From Melaminivora jejuensis (GTDB lineage: Bacteria > Pseudomonadota > Gammaproteobacteria > Burkholderiales > Burkholderiaceae_C): a stretch of DNA of 64,000 bases. Within the stretch, counting starts at the first letter, position 1; every line of letters starts with the position of its first letter. The stretch spans positions 1,550,001 through 1,614,000 of the forward strand of contig NZ_JACWIJ010000002.1 of assembly GCF_017811175.1 (NCBI RefSeq). Reading direction: 5' to 3'. The notes beneath the pieces were generated by a model, which ran no database searches, was not told the DNA's origin, and worked only from the letters and a program-made list of their open reading frames with translations. Positions 1 through 7,180 of this stretch are shown piece after piece. The position numbers and the translations under genes are program-made.

Positions 1-485
1 AGCGACGCCAGCAGCGTCTGGATGCCGAACCAGGTGGCCATCTTGACCGCCGTCGGATAGGTGTCGTTGGTGCTTTGCGAGGCGTTGACGTGGTCGTTGG
101 GGTGGATCACGTCGTAGCGGCCACGCTCCAGGCCCAGATGCTCCAGCGCGCGGTTGGCGATGACCTCGTTGGCGTTCATGTTGGTCGAGGTGCCGGCACC
201 GCCCTGGATCACGTCGGTCACGAACTGCTCGTGCAGCTGGCCGGCGATCAGGTCGTCGCAGGCGCGCGAGATGGCGTCGGCCTGCTGCTGGTTCAGTGCG
301 CCCAGTTGCAAGTTGGCCTGGGCGGCGGCCTTCTTGACGAAGGCGAAGGCGCGGATCAGCTCGGGCATCTGCGCCACGCTGTGGCCAGTGATGGGGAAGT
401 TCTCCACGGCGCGCGCCGTGTGTACGCCCCAGTAGGCGTCGGGCGGGATGGTCTTGGAGCCGAGGAAGTCCTGTTCTTGGCGCAT
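1..485 (-). CDS. aspA: Aspartate ammonia-lyase (aspartase), C-terminal part outside the window
   Basis: Aspartase reversibly deaminates L-aspartate to fumarate and ammonia in the cytosol. The first 161 codons are present and the gene runs off the left edge. The N-terminus reads MRQEQDFLGSKTIPPDAYWG, followed by VENFPITGHSVAQMPELI, GGAGTSTNMNANEVIANRAL and HPNDHVNASQSTNDTYPTA. These are fumarase/aspartase superfamily blocks, and the TNMNANEV and NDHVN-SQS-ND segments contribute to the active site. The ITG-S-AQMPELI wording fits aspartase better than class II fumarase. The superfamily's C-terminal signature loop lies outside the window, so the aspartase/fumarase choice rests on the N-terminal third only. 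Confidence 0.88.
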   Translation of the reverse strand, partial: MRQEQDFLGSKTIPPDAYWGVHTARAVENFPITGHSVAQMPELIRAFAFVKKAAAQANLQLGALNQQQADAISRACDDLIAGQLHEQFVTDVIQGGAGTSTNMNANEVIANRALEHLGLERGRYDVIHPNDHVNASQSTNDTYPTAVKMATWFGIQTLLAS

Positions 486-846
486 GGTCGAAAAATTCAG
501 CGGTTGAAGATGATGAAGCGGCAAGCCGGGCCGCTGCGCCACTAGGCCAGGGGGCCGGGCGCCAGCGGACGCCAGCGGAAAATGTTTCAGGCATGGCAGC
601 AGGCCGTGCGCCTCTTGGGCGCTGCCGGGGCTGCGCACGGGACTGACGGCGCGGTGTGCGCGCTCCAGCACCTGTGAAAATGCCCTGTCGGCGTAGTGCG
701 CGATGGGCGCACGGCTGCACAGGGCATGGGGCGCGATTATGACCCAATGCACAGGACGCGCATGAAGTCATCACTTGAGCGCATAACCTGGACATGCGCT
801 GGCGCATGTTGGCGCCGGCATCCTTGTCTTTTTGGGTTTTTTCTGC
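486..846. other. 361-bp intergenic region between divergent aspA and rluE-type gene
   Basis: I see no convincing gene here. The stretch must hold the divergent promoters for the aspartase and the pseudouridine synthase. It contains a perfect 18-bp palindrome, ACATGCGC-TG-GCGCATGT, at 792-809, about 38 bp before the pseudouridine synthase start. It could be an operator or hairpin, but nothing confirms this. Confidence 0.4.
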
Positions 847-1509
847 ATGACCTCCCCCTCCCCACCCCGCCTGTTGCGCTTTCACAAGCCCTGGGGCGTG
901 CTCAGCCAGTTCACCGCCGAAGGGCGCTGGCGCGGGCTGAAGGACTTCATCGACGTGCCGCGCGTACACGTGGCCGGGCGGCTGGACGCCGACAGCGAAG
1001 GCCTGCTGCTGCTGACCGACGATGGCCGGCTGCAGGCGCGCATCAGCGACCCGCGCCACAGGATGGCCAAGACCTACTGGGTGCAGGTCGAGGGCCTGCC
1101 CGACGAGGCGGCACTGCAGCAGCTGCGCGCCGGCGTGCAATTGAATGACGGCCCCACCCTGCCGGCCCAGGCGCGCCGGCTGGAGCCACCCCCGGCCCTG
1201 CCGCCGCGCGAGCCGCCCATCCGCGTGCGCCAGAGCATCCCCGACTGCTGGATCGAGCTCACCATCCACGAAGGGCGCAACCGCCAGGTGCGGCGCATGA
1301 GCGCCGCCGTCGGCCACCCGACGCTGCGCCTGGTGCGCGTGGCCATCGGCCCCTACCGCCTGGACGGCCTGGAGCCGGGCCGCTGGGCCGATGCGCCCCT
1401 GCCACCGCCGCTGCCCCGGCCAGCCTTCAGCGCAGCCGCACCCGGCGCAACTGCAGCGCGCCGTCGAGCACCAGCAGTGCCACGGCCGCAAAGATCGGGC
1501 CGTAGGTAG
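847..1509 (+). CDS. rluE: 23S rRNA pseudouridine synthase, RluE type (RsuA family)
   Basis: Predicted to isomerise a uridine of 23S rRNA to pseudouridine. The protein is 220 aa, the usual size for the RluE branch. RFHKPWGVLSQFT is the N-terminal strand. AGRLDADSEGLLLLTDDG carries the catalytic Asp (GRLD motif), KTYWVQVEG follows, and IHEGRNRQVRRM is the C-terminal RsuA-family block. There is no S4 domain, as in RluE. An in-frame ATG at 832 is possible, but the protein aligns from 847; neither start has a clear ribosome site. The 3' end overlaps the convergent transporter gene by 83 bp, and the last ~30 residues (Ala/Pro/Arg-rich) lie in that overlap. Confidence 0.87.
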   Translation: MTSPSPPRLLRFHKPWGVLSQFTAEGRWRGLKDFIDVPRVHVAGRLDADSEGLLLLTDDGRLQARISDPRHRMAKTYWVQVEGLPDEAALQQLRAGVQLNDGPTLPAQARRLEPPPALPPREPPIRVRQSIPDCWIELTIHEGRNRQVRRMSAAVGHPTLRLVRVAIGPYRLDGLEPGRWADAPLPPPLPRPAFSAAAPGATAARRRAPAVPRPQRSGRR

Positions 1510-2308
1510 GCCACTGCGCCGGCGCGATGCTCTCGCCCAGCGCCAGCGCCACCAGGGCCAGCAGCACCGGCTCGACATAGCTGAGCAGGCCGAACAGCGC
1601 CAACGGCAACATGCGCGCCGCCGCCATGTACAGCGCCAGCGCCACGGCGCTGACCAGGCCCAGCACCGGCACCATGCCCCACAGGTGGACATTGGCGGCC
1701 ACCAGCGCAGTGGAGGCCGGCGCACGCAGCACGAACCACAGCGCCGCCGGAGCCAGCAGCAGCATGTCCAGCCAGTGCCCGCCCAGGTGGTCGGTGCGCA
1801 GCCACCGGCGCATGACGAAATACAGCGTGTAGCCCAGGGCGACCAGCCAGGTCTCCCAGGCCATGCCGCTGGCGCGCAGCACCTCGTGCGCCACGCCAGC
1901 GCCGGCCAGGGCTGCTGCCGTCCACTGCAAGGCCGACAGCCGCTCGGCAAACAGCAGCCGCCCGGCCAGCACCATGACCAGCGGCAGCAAAAAATAGCCC
2001 AGCGACACCGGCAGCGCCCGCCCGTGCAGCGGCGCCCACAGGAACAGCCACAGCTGCACGCCCAGCATGGCGGCGCTGGCCAGCAGGCCCAGCGCCAGCA
2101 GCGGCTGGCGGCGCACGCGCAGCGCTAGCAGGCGCACGCGCGACCACTGGCGCAGGCCCAGCAGCAGCGCCGTGGTGAAGGGTAGCGTGGCCAGCACGCG
2201 CCAGCCAAAAATCTGCTCGCCGTCGAGCGGCGCAAGAAAAGGCGCCACGTAGTACATGGCGCCAAACAGCACGGATGCCGCGATGGACGCGGCCAGACCT
2301 TTGATCAC
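1427..2308 (-). CDS. RarD-like EamA/DMT-family inner-membrane transporter
   Basis: A multi-pass membrane protein of about 293 aa with roughly ten hydrophobic segments. GLAASIAASVLFGAMYYVAP opens the first helix. LWLFLWAPLHGRALPVSLGY and YFLLPLVMVLAGRLLFAERL match the RarD branch of the drug/metabolite superfamily, and LQWTAAALAGAGV follows. The substrate is unknown; RarD relatives are named after chloramphenicol phenotypes, which does not establish a function here. I chose the GTG at 2308 because the protein then begins VIKGLAAS, as relatives do. The frame stays open upstream, so GTG at 2344 or an earlier start is possible. It overlaps the convergent rluE 3' end. Confidence 0.75.
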   Translation of the reverse strand: MIKGLAASIAASVLFGAMYYVAPFLAPLDGEQIFGWRVLATLPFTTALLLGLRQWSRVRLLALRVRRQPLLALGLLASAAMLGVQLWLFLWAPLHGRALPVSLGYFLLPLVMVLAGRLLFAERLSALQWTAAALAGAGVAHEVLRASGMAWETWLVALGYTLYFVMRRWLRTDHLGGHWLDMLLLAPAALWFVLRAPASTALVAANVHLWGMVPVLGLVSAVALALYMAAARMLPLALFGLLSYVEPVLLALVALALGESIAPAQWPTYGPIFAAVALLVLDGALQLRRVRLR

Positions 2309-2343
2309 GGGGGCAGACGAGCTTGGGAGGGGAGAAAAAGACA

Positions 2344-2365
2344 CGCCCGGGAAAAAACGCCCGGG
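2344..2365. repeat. CGCCCGGG direct repeat able to form a short hairpin
   Basis: CGCCCGGG occurs at 2344-2351 and 2358-2365, separated by six A. Because CCCGGG is self-complementary, the two copies can pair. On the minus strand a T-rich stretch follows. It lies just upstream of the RarD-like gene, so it could be a leader hairpin or attenuator, or an upstream terminator. No function is shown. Confidence 0.3.
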
Positions 2366-2582
2366 CACGCATGACAGCAACTGGACGGCAGCGCCCAGCC
2401 TGGCAAGGGCGCGTGCAGCCGGCGCCGGGGACTGGTGCCGGAGCCGCTGCAGCCAGGCAAAGCGCGGATTATCAGGCCGCACAATCCGCAGTGCCGCTGC
2501 CCGGCAGCATCCGCGCTGTGCGCCCTGCATGGCGCGCAAGACGCCGGACGCAAAACCGCCGGACGCACCACCACTTCCTCAC

Positions 2583-3014
2583 ATGTCCACCGCCGCCCTG
2601 CTGTGCCTGGTCATCGCCGTGAGCGATGGCGACACCCTCACGGTGCGCTGCGCCGCGCGCCGCCCCGAGCGCGTGCGCATCGTCGCCATCGATGCGCCGG
2701 AGCTGCGCCAGGCCTTTGGCCGACAGGCGCGCGAGAACCTGAAGCGCCTGTGCTTTCGCCAGCGCGCTGAACTCCATACCCTGGGGCGCGACGCCTATGG
2801 CCGGCACCTGGCGCGGGTGCGCTGCGCCGGGCAGGACGTGGCCACAGCGCAGGTCGCCGCCGGCCTGGCCTGGCTGTCCACGCGCCAGCCGGCGCAATAC
2901 CGCGATCTGGCCGCCCTGCAGGCGCGCGCCCAGGCTGCGCGGATCGGCCTGTGGTCGCAGGCCAGGCCCATGGCGCCGTGGGACTACCGGCGCCGCTACC
3001 CGGCCAAGCGGTAG
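2583..3014 (+). CDS. Thermonuclease (SNase-like) family protein
   Basis: A small SNase-fold protein of 143 aa, predicted to hydrolyse DNA/RNA with Ca2+. VSDGDTLTV is the first SNase strand and metal-binding Asp region. ERVRIVAIDAPEL supplies the Arg and the conserved Asp. GRDAYGRHLARV is the second catalytic-Arg block, and the C-terminal helix ends ARIGLWSQ. The ATG at 2583 starts right at the hydrophobic segment STAALLCLVIAVS, which may be a weak export signal; a longer N-terminus is open upstream but lacks family similarity. The gene stands alone. Confidence 0.8.
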   Translation: MSTAALLCLVIAVSDGDTLTVRCAARRPERVRIVAIDAPELRQAFGRQARENLKRLCFRQRAELHTLGRDAYGRHLARVRCAGQDVATAQVAAGLAWLSTRQPAQYRDLAALQARAQAARIGLWSQARPMAPWDYRRRYPAKR

Positions 3015-3081
3015 CGTTGGGCGTCGGGCGGGTTTTCATGCAAAACACTCATCGCTCACCCTTCCCCAGGCAATGGCGCGC

Positions 3082-4083
3082 TCAGAGCAAATCGGCGCGC
3101 AGCTCGGCTGCGCTGCGCGGCGACAGCAGGCCCGGGGGCACGTCGAACACCGTCTTGCAGCCGTGCTGGCCGGCGGCGTGCAGCCGGTGTACGGCGCGCG
3201 CATAGGCCACCAGCACGCTGGCCGTGAACTCCGGGTTGCTGCCCAGCGTCAGGCCGTACTCGATGACCTGCTGCACGCCGTCCGAGGTGTTGCCGCTGCG
3301 GATCACGAAGCCGCCGTGCGGCATGGTCGAATGCTCGCGCGCCAACTCCTCGGCGCTGATGAAGTTCACCGTGGTGTCGTATTGGTCGAAGTAGTGCGGC
3401 ATCTCGACGATCTGGCGGCGCACGGCCTCGGCGTCGGCCCCATCAGCGAGCACGACGAAGCACTCGCGGCGGTGCTTTTCGCGCGTGGTCAGCTCGGGCC
3501 GCGTGCCGCTGCGCACCTGCTGCACCGCCGCCTCGATGGGAATGGTGTATTGCACGCCGCCGGCCACTCCAGGCACGCGGCGGATGGCGTCCGAGTGGCC
3601 CTGGCTCAGGCCCTTGCCCCAGAAGGTGTAGGTGGCGCCCTCGGGCAGCAGCGCCTCGCCCATTAGGCGGTTGAGCGAGAACATGCCCGGATCCCAGCCG
3701 GCGGAGATCAGCGCCGTGGTCTGGCCAGCGCGCGCGGCGGCATCGACGGCGGCAAAGTGCTCGGGGATGCGCGCATGGGTGTCGAAGCTGTCCACCAGGT
3801 TGAAGCGCGCCGCCAGCTGCGGGCTTTGCTCGGGCAGGTCGTCCTTGGAGCCGCCGCACAGGATCAGCACATCGAGCTGGCCCTGGTGGCCGGCCAGCTC
3901 GTCCATGTGATGCACGGGCACGTCCGCGCCCTGGACTTTCAGTTGCGCCGGCGCGCGCCGGGTGTAGATGCCGGCCACGCGCATGTCGGGGTTGCGGGCA
4001 ATCGCCGCCTCGACGCCACGGCCCAGATTGCCGTAGCCGACGATGCCGATGCGGATGGGTTGCGTGCTGGGGTGCTGATCCAT
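3082..4083 (-). CDS. ddh: meso-Diaminopimelate D-dehydrogenase
   Basis: An NADPH-dependent enzyme of 333 aa that interconverts meso-2,6-diaminopimelate and L-2-amino-6-oxopimelate/tetrahydrodipicolinate. It gives a one-step route from tetrahydrodipicolinate to the wall and lysine precursor. RIGIVGYGNLGRGVEAAI is the Rossmann nucleotide site. VDSFDTHARIPEH and ISAGWDPGMFSLNRLMGEAL are characteristic of Ddh, and GKGLSQGHSDAIRR follows. Length and blocks match the family across the whole protein. It is transcribed alone. Ddh is patchily distributed among bacteria, and most proteobacteria use the succinylase route, so it may have been acquired or be auxiliary. Confidence 0.92.
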   Translation of the reverse strand: MDQHPSTQPIRIGIVGYGNLGRGVEAAIARNPDMRVAGIYTRRAPAQLKVQGADVPVHHMDELAGHQGQLDVLILCGGSKDDLPEQSPQLAARFNLVDSFDTHARIPEHFAAVDAAARAGQTTALISAGWDPGMFSLNRLMGEALLPEGATYTFWGKGLSQGHSDAIRRVPGVAGGVQYTIPIEAAVQQVRSGTRPELTTREKHRRECFVVLADGADAEAVRRQIVEMPHYFDQYDTTVNFISAEELAREHSTMPHGGFVIRSGNTSDGVQQVIEYGLTLGSNPEFTASVLVAYARAVHRLHAAGQHGCKTVFDVPPGLLSPRSAAELRADLL

Positions 4084-4152
4084 GGTGGATGTCTTTCAGT
4101 GGAAGGGAAGCAAGAAACGGACAAGAGACTATGAAGGGACGATTTTTCTTAT

Positions 4153-4203
4153 CAAAAATGATAGCTGCTTACGCTTTCCTGGCAAGGGTTTGAGTGCTTT
4201 TTC
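4153..4203 (+). repeat. Comamonadaceae-type AGCGCTTG repeat, copy 1 (degenerate)
   Basis: Contains ATAGCTGCTTACGCTTTCCT then GGCAAGGGTTT. It matches the shared core ATAGCTnnnnGCGCTTG...GGCAAGGnTTT with a diverged GCGCTTG box. It lies between ddh and the DHH gene. Confidence 0.7.
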
Positions 4204-4205
4204 AC

Positions 4206-5138
4206 TCATGAAACCGCCTGAAAACGCCCGGACAGCAGCTCCGGCAGGCGCGCCGCAGGCAGGCGAAAGCCGCAGGCCTGGGCGTGGCCGCCGCCGCCCA
4301 TGCTCACCGCCAACGGCGAGCAGTCGTAGCCGCGCTGCGAACGCAGGCCGACCTTGACCTGACCGTCCTCGGCCACCGTCCACATCAGGGCAAAGCTGCC
4401 GCTGCGCTGCGAGACGATCTCGCCCACCAGACTGTGGAAGGCCCCCGGCGCATTGACCATCAGGCCGGCCTGGCCGTTGAAGACCAGCGGCTGGGCGGCG
4501 CGTGCCACGTCCTGCGCCAAGTGGCGGAATTTCTCGTCCATGGCCCGCCCGCGCGCCACGAAGTCCTGCACCTGCCGGGCAGAGAAATCGGCGATCTCGC
4601 TCCAGCGCGCAAAGTCGAACGGTTCCAGATCGAGCGCGGCGACGAAGCCCGCCGTCTGCTCATGGCGCCAGTGCCACAGGTCGCGATCCTCGACGAAGCG
4701 CACCAGATCGGGCAGGGGCTGTTCGGGAAAAAAGTAGTCCCAGGCCAGGCGCGCACCGGACTTGTCCATGTCGAAATGCACGGCGCCGCAGCGGCACTCG
4801 AAGCCGGCCAACTGCTCGGCGGCACTCTTGTGGTGATCCAGCAGCACCAGCCGCGCCGCCTGGGCGGCTATGGCAGCCAGCAGTTCGGGGCCAAAGGCAA
4901 AGTCCAGCACATAGACAAAGCGACCGGCCAGTGGCGGCAAATCCTGCAGCGACTGCACCTGGCCATGCGTCAGGCCGACGCACTCGGCGCGCCCGCCATA
5001 GAAGCGCCAGGCCGCCAGCGCGGCGGCAAAGCCGTCGGCGCAGCGCCCGTGGTAGAGCACCAGCGGTGCGGGATCGTCAGGGCAAGGAGCCAGCAGCAGG
5101 GACAGCGGCAGCCGGGTGGAGCGCAGAGTGGCAGTCAT
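4206..5138 (-). CDS. DHH-family phosphoesterase
   Basis: A 310-aa DHH/DHHA1 protein predicted to cleave phosphodiesters (nanoRNA or cyclic-dinucleotide class) with divalent metals. YHGRCADGFAAALAAW carries the first metal Asp, VLDFAFGPELL the second, LVLLDHHKS the eponymous DHH motif, and FDMDKSGA plus FVEDRDLW the following motifs. SMGGGGHAQACGF is the DHHA1 glycine-rich substrate loop. All signature motifs are intact. I chose ATG 5138 because the frame runs on upstream without family similarity; no strong ribosome site is visible. The physiological substrate cannot be told from sequence. Confidence 0.82.
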   Translation of the reverse strand: MTATLRSTRLPLSLLLAPCPDDPAPLVLYHGRCADGFAAALAAWRFYGGRAECVGLTHGQVQSLQDLPPLAGRFVYVLDFAFGPELLAAIAAQAARLVLLDHHKSAAEQLAGFECRCGAVHFDMDKSGARLAWDYFFPEQPLPDLVRFVEDRDLWHWRHEQTAGFVAALDLEPFDFARWSEIADFSARQVQDFVARGRAMDEKFRHLAQDVARAAQPLVFNGQAGLMVNAPGAFHSLVGEIVSQRSGSFALMWTVAEDGQVKVGLRSQRGYDCSPLAVSMGGGGHAQACGFRLPAARLPELLSGRFQAVS

Positions 5139-5251
5139 CGGTACACATTGTGCTGCAGCGCACAATGCGCGCCAGCTGTCCGGAAAAAAATTCCTGGACA
5201 GCAGCGGGGTGGCTGTGGCGGCTGCGGTCGCCGCCCCACCAGGGCCGGGAC

Positions 5252-5527
5252 TCAGGGCGTGACCAGTATCCGGCTGCGCGGCTTGGCCTCGCGCTGCGGG
5301 CGCGCCCATTTGCGCATCCCATCGCGCCCGCTGGCCGAGCGCAGCAGCAGCGCGCCCCCGACGACGGCGTGCAGCACAGCGCGAGTGCGCGAGGGCGTGA
5401 AGAAGGCGCAGGCGATCAGGCCGACGCCGGTCAGCAGGGTGATTTCGTGCTCCAGCGGAGCGCTCTCGCGCGCATCGTCGTAGGCGATGACGTTGCTCAT
5501 GGTCTCGCGCAGGTCGGAGGAGTTCAT
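5252..5527 (-). CDS. Small hypothetical membrane protein
   Basis: A 91-aa protein of unknown function. LEHEITLLTGVGLIACAFF and AVLHAVVGGALLLRSASG form two likely membrane segments, followed by a basic tail (MRKWARPQREAKPRSR). AAGGAA sits about 10 bp before the ATG at 5527; an internal ATG at 5500 is less well placed. It resembles small DUF2892-like two-helix proteins in layout only. It lies between the DHH gene (same strand) and the divergent TruC-type gene. Confidence 0.55.
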   Translation of the reverse strand: MNSSDLRETMSNVIAYDDARESAPLEHEITLLTGVGLIACAFFTPSRTRAVLHAVVGGALLLRSASGRDGMRKWARPQREAKPRSRILVTP

Positions 5528-5732
5528 GTCGGCTGTTCCTTACAGGATGCGGGCGGCGCACCGCGCACCGCCCGGGGTCGGCAACCCAGGACGCCACCGT
5601 AGGCTGCGCGCGGTGCCGCGCACGCCATCGCCCATGCCCTGGCGCTGTAGGAATGGCGCGCCAGCGGCTCGATTACGCTTGCCCCGCCCTGCCCATCCCA
5701 CCCACAGCCGAAGAATGCGCCCAGAAAAACCC

Positions 5733-6521
5733 ATGCAAGAAGCCTCCTGCGCGCCCTCGCCCCTACCCATTCTGTGGCGCGACGAGCACCTGGTGGCCGT
5801 CCACAAGCCCGCCGGCTGGCTGGTACACCGCACCGGGCTGGATGCCGGCGAGACGCGCTTCGTGCTGCAGACGCTGCGTGACCAGCTCGGCCAGCGCGTC
5901 CATCCGGCACACCGCCTGGACAAGGGCACTTGCGGGGTGCTGCTCATGGCGCTGCACGCCCAGGCCGCCCGCGCCCTGGCCGAAGCCTTTGCCGCGCAGG
6001 CCGTGGACAAGCGCTACCTGGCCCTGGTGCGTGGCTGGGCGCCGGCGCGTGCCGAGGTGGATCACGCCCTGCGCCCGCACGACGCCGCGCCCGATGCCGC
6101 AGCGCAGCCAGCCCACACCCGCCTGTCGTGCCTGGCGCGGCTGGAGCTGCCCGAGGCCAGCGATGCACGCTTCGCCAGCACGCGCGCATCGCTGGTGCTG
6201 GCCGAGCCGGGCACGGGCCGGCGCCACCAGATCCGGCGCCACCTCAAGCACATCGCCCACCCCATCATCGGCGACGCCACCCACGGCAAGGGGCCGCTGA
6301 ACCGCTGGTGGGCGGCGCGGCTGGGGCAGTCCCGGCTGTGGCTGCACGCCTGGCAACTCAGCCTGGCGCACCCGGTGACCGGCCAGCCCCTGGTCATCAG
6401 CAGCGGCCTGAGCTGGCCAGGTGCCGAGCTGGGTGCAGCCACGGCGCCCGGGCATCTGCAAGACTGGCAGCACCTGCTGACCGGCCTGCCCTGGCAGGCT
6501 GGTCAACTCTCGAAACCATAG
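5733..6521 (+). CDS. truC: RluA-family pseudouridine synthase, TruC-like (tRNA U65)
   Basis: Predicted to form pseudouridine in tRNA. The protein is about 262 aa. ILWRDEHLVAVHKPAGWLVH opens the catalytic domain. HPAHRLDKGTCGVLLMAL contains the catalytic Asp in HRLD. DKRYLALVRG and GRRHQIRRHLKHIAHPIIGD are the C-terminal RluA-family blocks. There is no S4 domain. The HPIIGD..HGKG..NRWW segment is closest to the TruC branch, though other RluA paralogues cannot be excluded. Start candidates are ATG 5715 and ATG 5733, neither with a strong ribosome site. Confidence 0.8.
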   Translation: MQEASCAPSPLPILWRDEHLVAVHKPAGWLVHRTGLDAGETRFVLQTLRDQLGQRVHPAHRLDKGTCGVLLMALHAQAARALAEAFAAQAVDKRYLALVRGWAPARAEVDHALRPHDAAPDAAAQPAHTRLSCLARLELPEASDARFASTRASLVLAEPGTGRRHQIRRHLKHIAHPIIGDATHGKGPLNRWWAARLGQSRLWLHAWQLSLAHPVTGQPLVISSGLSWPGAELGAATAPGHLQDWQHLLTGLPWQAGQLSKP

Positions 6522-6560
6522 CTGCCAGCGCTTGACTGGCGTGGCTTTGAGGCCAAAAAG
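6514..6560 (+). repeat. AGCGCTTG repeat, copy 2
   Basis: Contains CATAGCTGCCAGCGCTTGAC then TGGCGTGGCTTTGAGG. It begins at the stop codon region of the TruC-type gene and carries the family core with a changed GGCAAGG box. Confidence 0.75.
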
Positions 6561-6740
6561 ATGTCAAAAATCCCCTTTCCAGCCCTTGCCTGCCGATTTG
6601 TTTGCCGACTTGCCTGTCGATGCGTGCGGGAGCGGACGGCGGCGTCCTACCGGCGCTGGCGCCGCCCGGCCCTGGTGCGGCGTCGGCTCCTGGACACACT
6701 GGCCGCAGGCAAACCTGCCCGCCATTCCAGGAGGACACCC

Positions 6741-7010
6741 ATGCAGCAAAAGACCAGCCCAAGCGGCCAGAGCGGCCAGACCGACCACCACGGCGCCACC
6801 CTTCACGGCCAGGTTCACTACCGCGAGGGCGACGGCCCGCAGTTGACCATCCCGGCGGGCCGGGTGGAGCTGTACCCGGCAGCCGACAGCGTGATCGTGC
6901 GCTGGACGACGCCTGACGACTCGGCAGGCCAGGCCGCCCTGACGCACGCGCAATACCAGCAATACGTGCAGGCCGGCCAGATCGTGCCGGCCCGGCAGGG
7001 GCAACGATAG
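6741..7010 (+). CDS. Hypothetical protein, 89 aa
   Basis: Unrecognised. It starts at ATG 6741 with GGAGGA eight bases upstream, a good ribosome site. The N-terminal ~25 residues are polar (Gln/Ser/Gly/His). The rest is compact: LHGQVHYREGDGPQLTIPAG, then VELYPAADSVIVRWTTPDD and a short helix ALTHAQYQQYVQAG. No signal peptide or membrane segment is present. A mostly beta single-domain fold is likely. No function can be assigned. It precedes the uncharacterised 650-aa gene by 170 bp. Confidence 0.6.
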   Translation: MQQKTSPSGQSGQTDHHGATLHGQVHYREGDGPQLTIPAGRVELYPAADSVIVRWTTPDDSAGQAALTHAQYQQYVQAGQIVPARQGQR

Positions 7011-7180
7011 TCCGCTAGTCCGCTGGCAACGACTGCCGGCAGCGCCCGCCTGGGGGTCTTGGGTCGTGCGCTGGGCGGCGCTGGGCGCTGGCACAACGCG
7101 CCACGCGCCATCTTCTGCAGGCGCAGCAAGGCGGATCCGCCACCACACCTGGGCAGGTTGGCAGTTGGCTACCATGCCCC

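Noticed and set aside
486..700. Minus-strand stretch resembling the QVLERAHR end of the CitE-like protein
   Set aside because: The match is about eight residues in an otherwise unrelated frame. It is too short to call a gene remnant.
6561..6740. Possible small Arg-rich gene upstream of the 89-aa gene
   Set aside because: The frame simply runs into the 89-aa gene, whose own start has a strong ribosome site. The upstream part is Arg/Ala-rich, as in noncoding high-GC frames.
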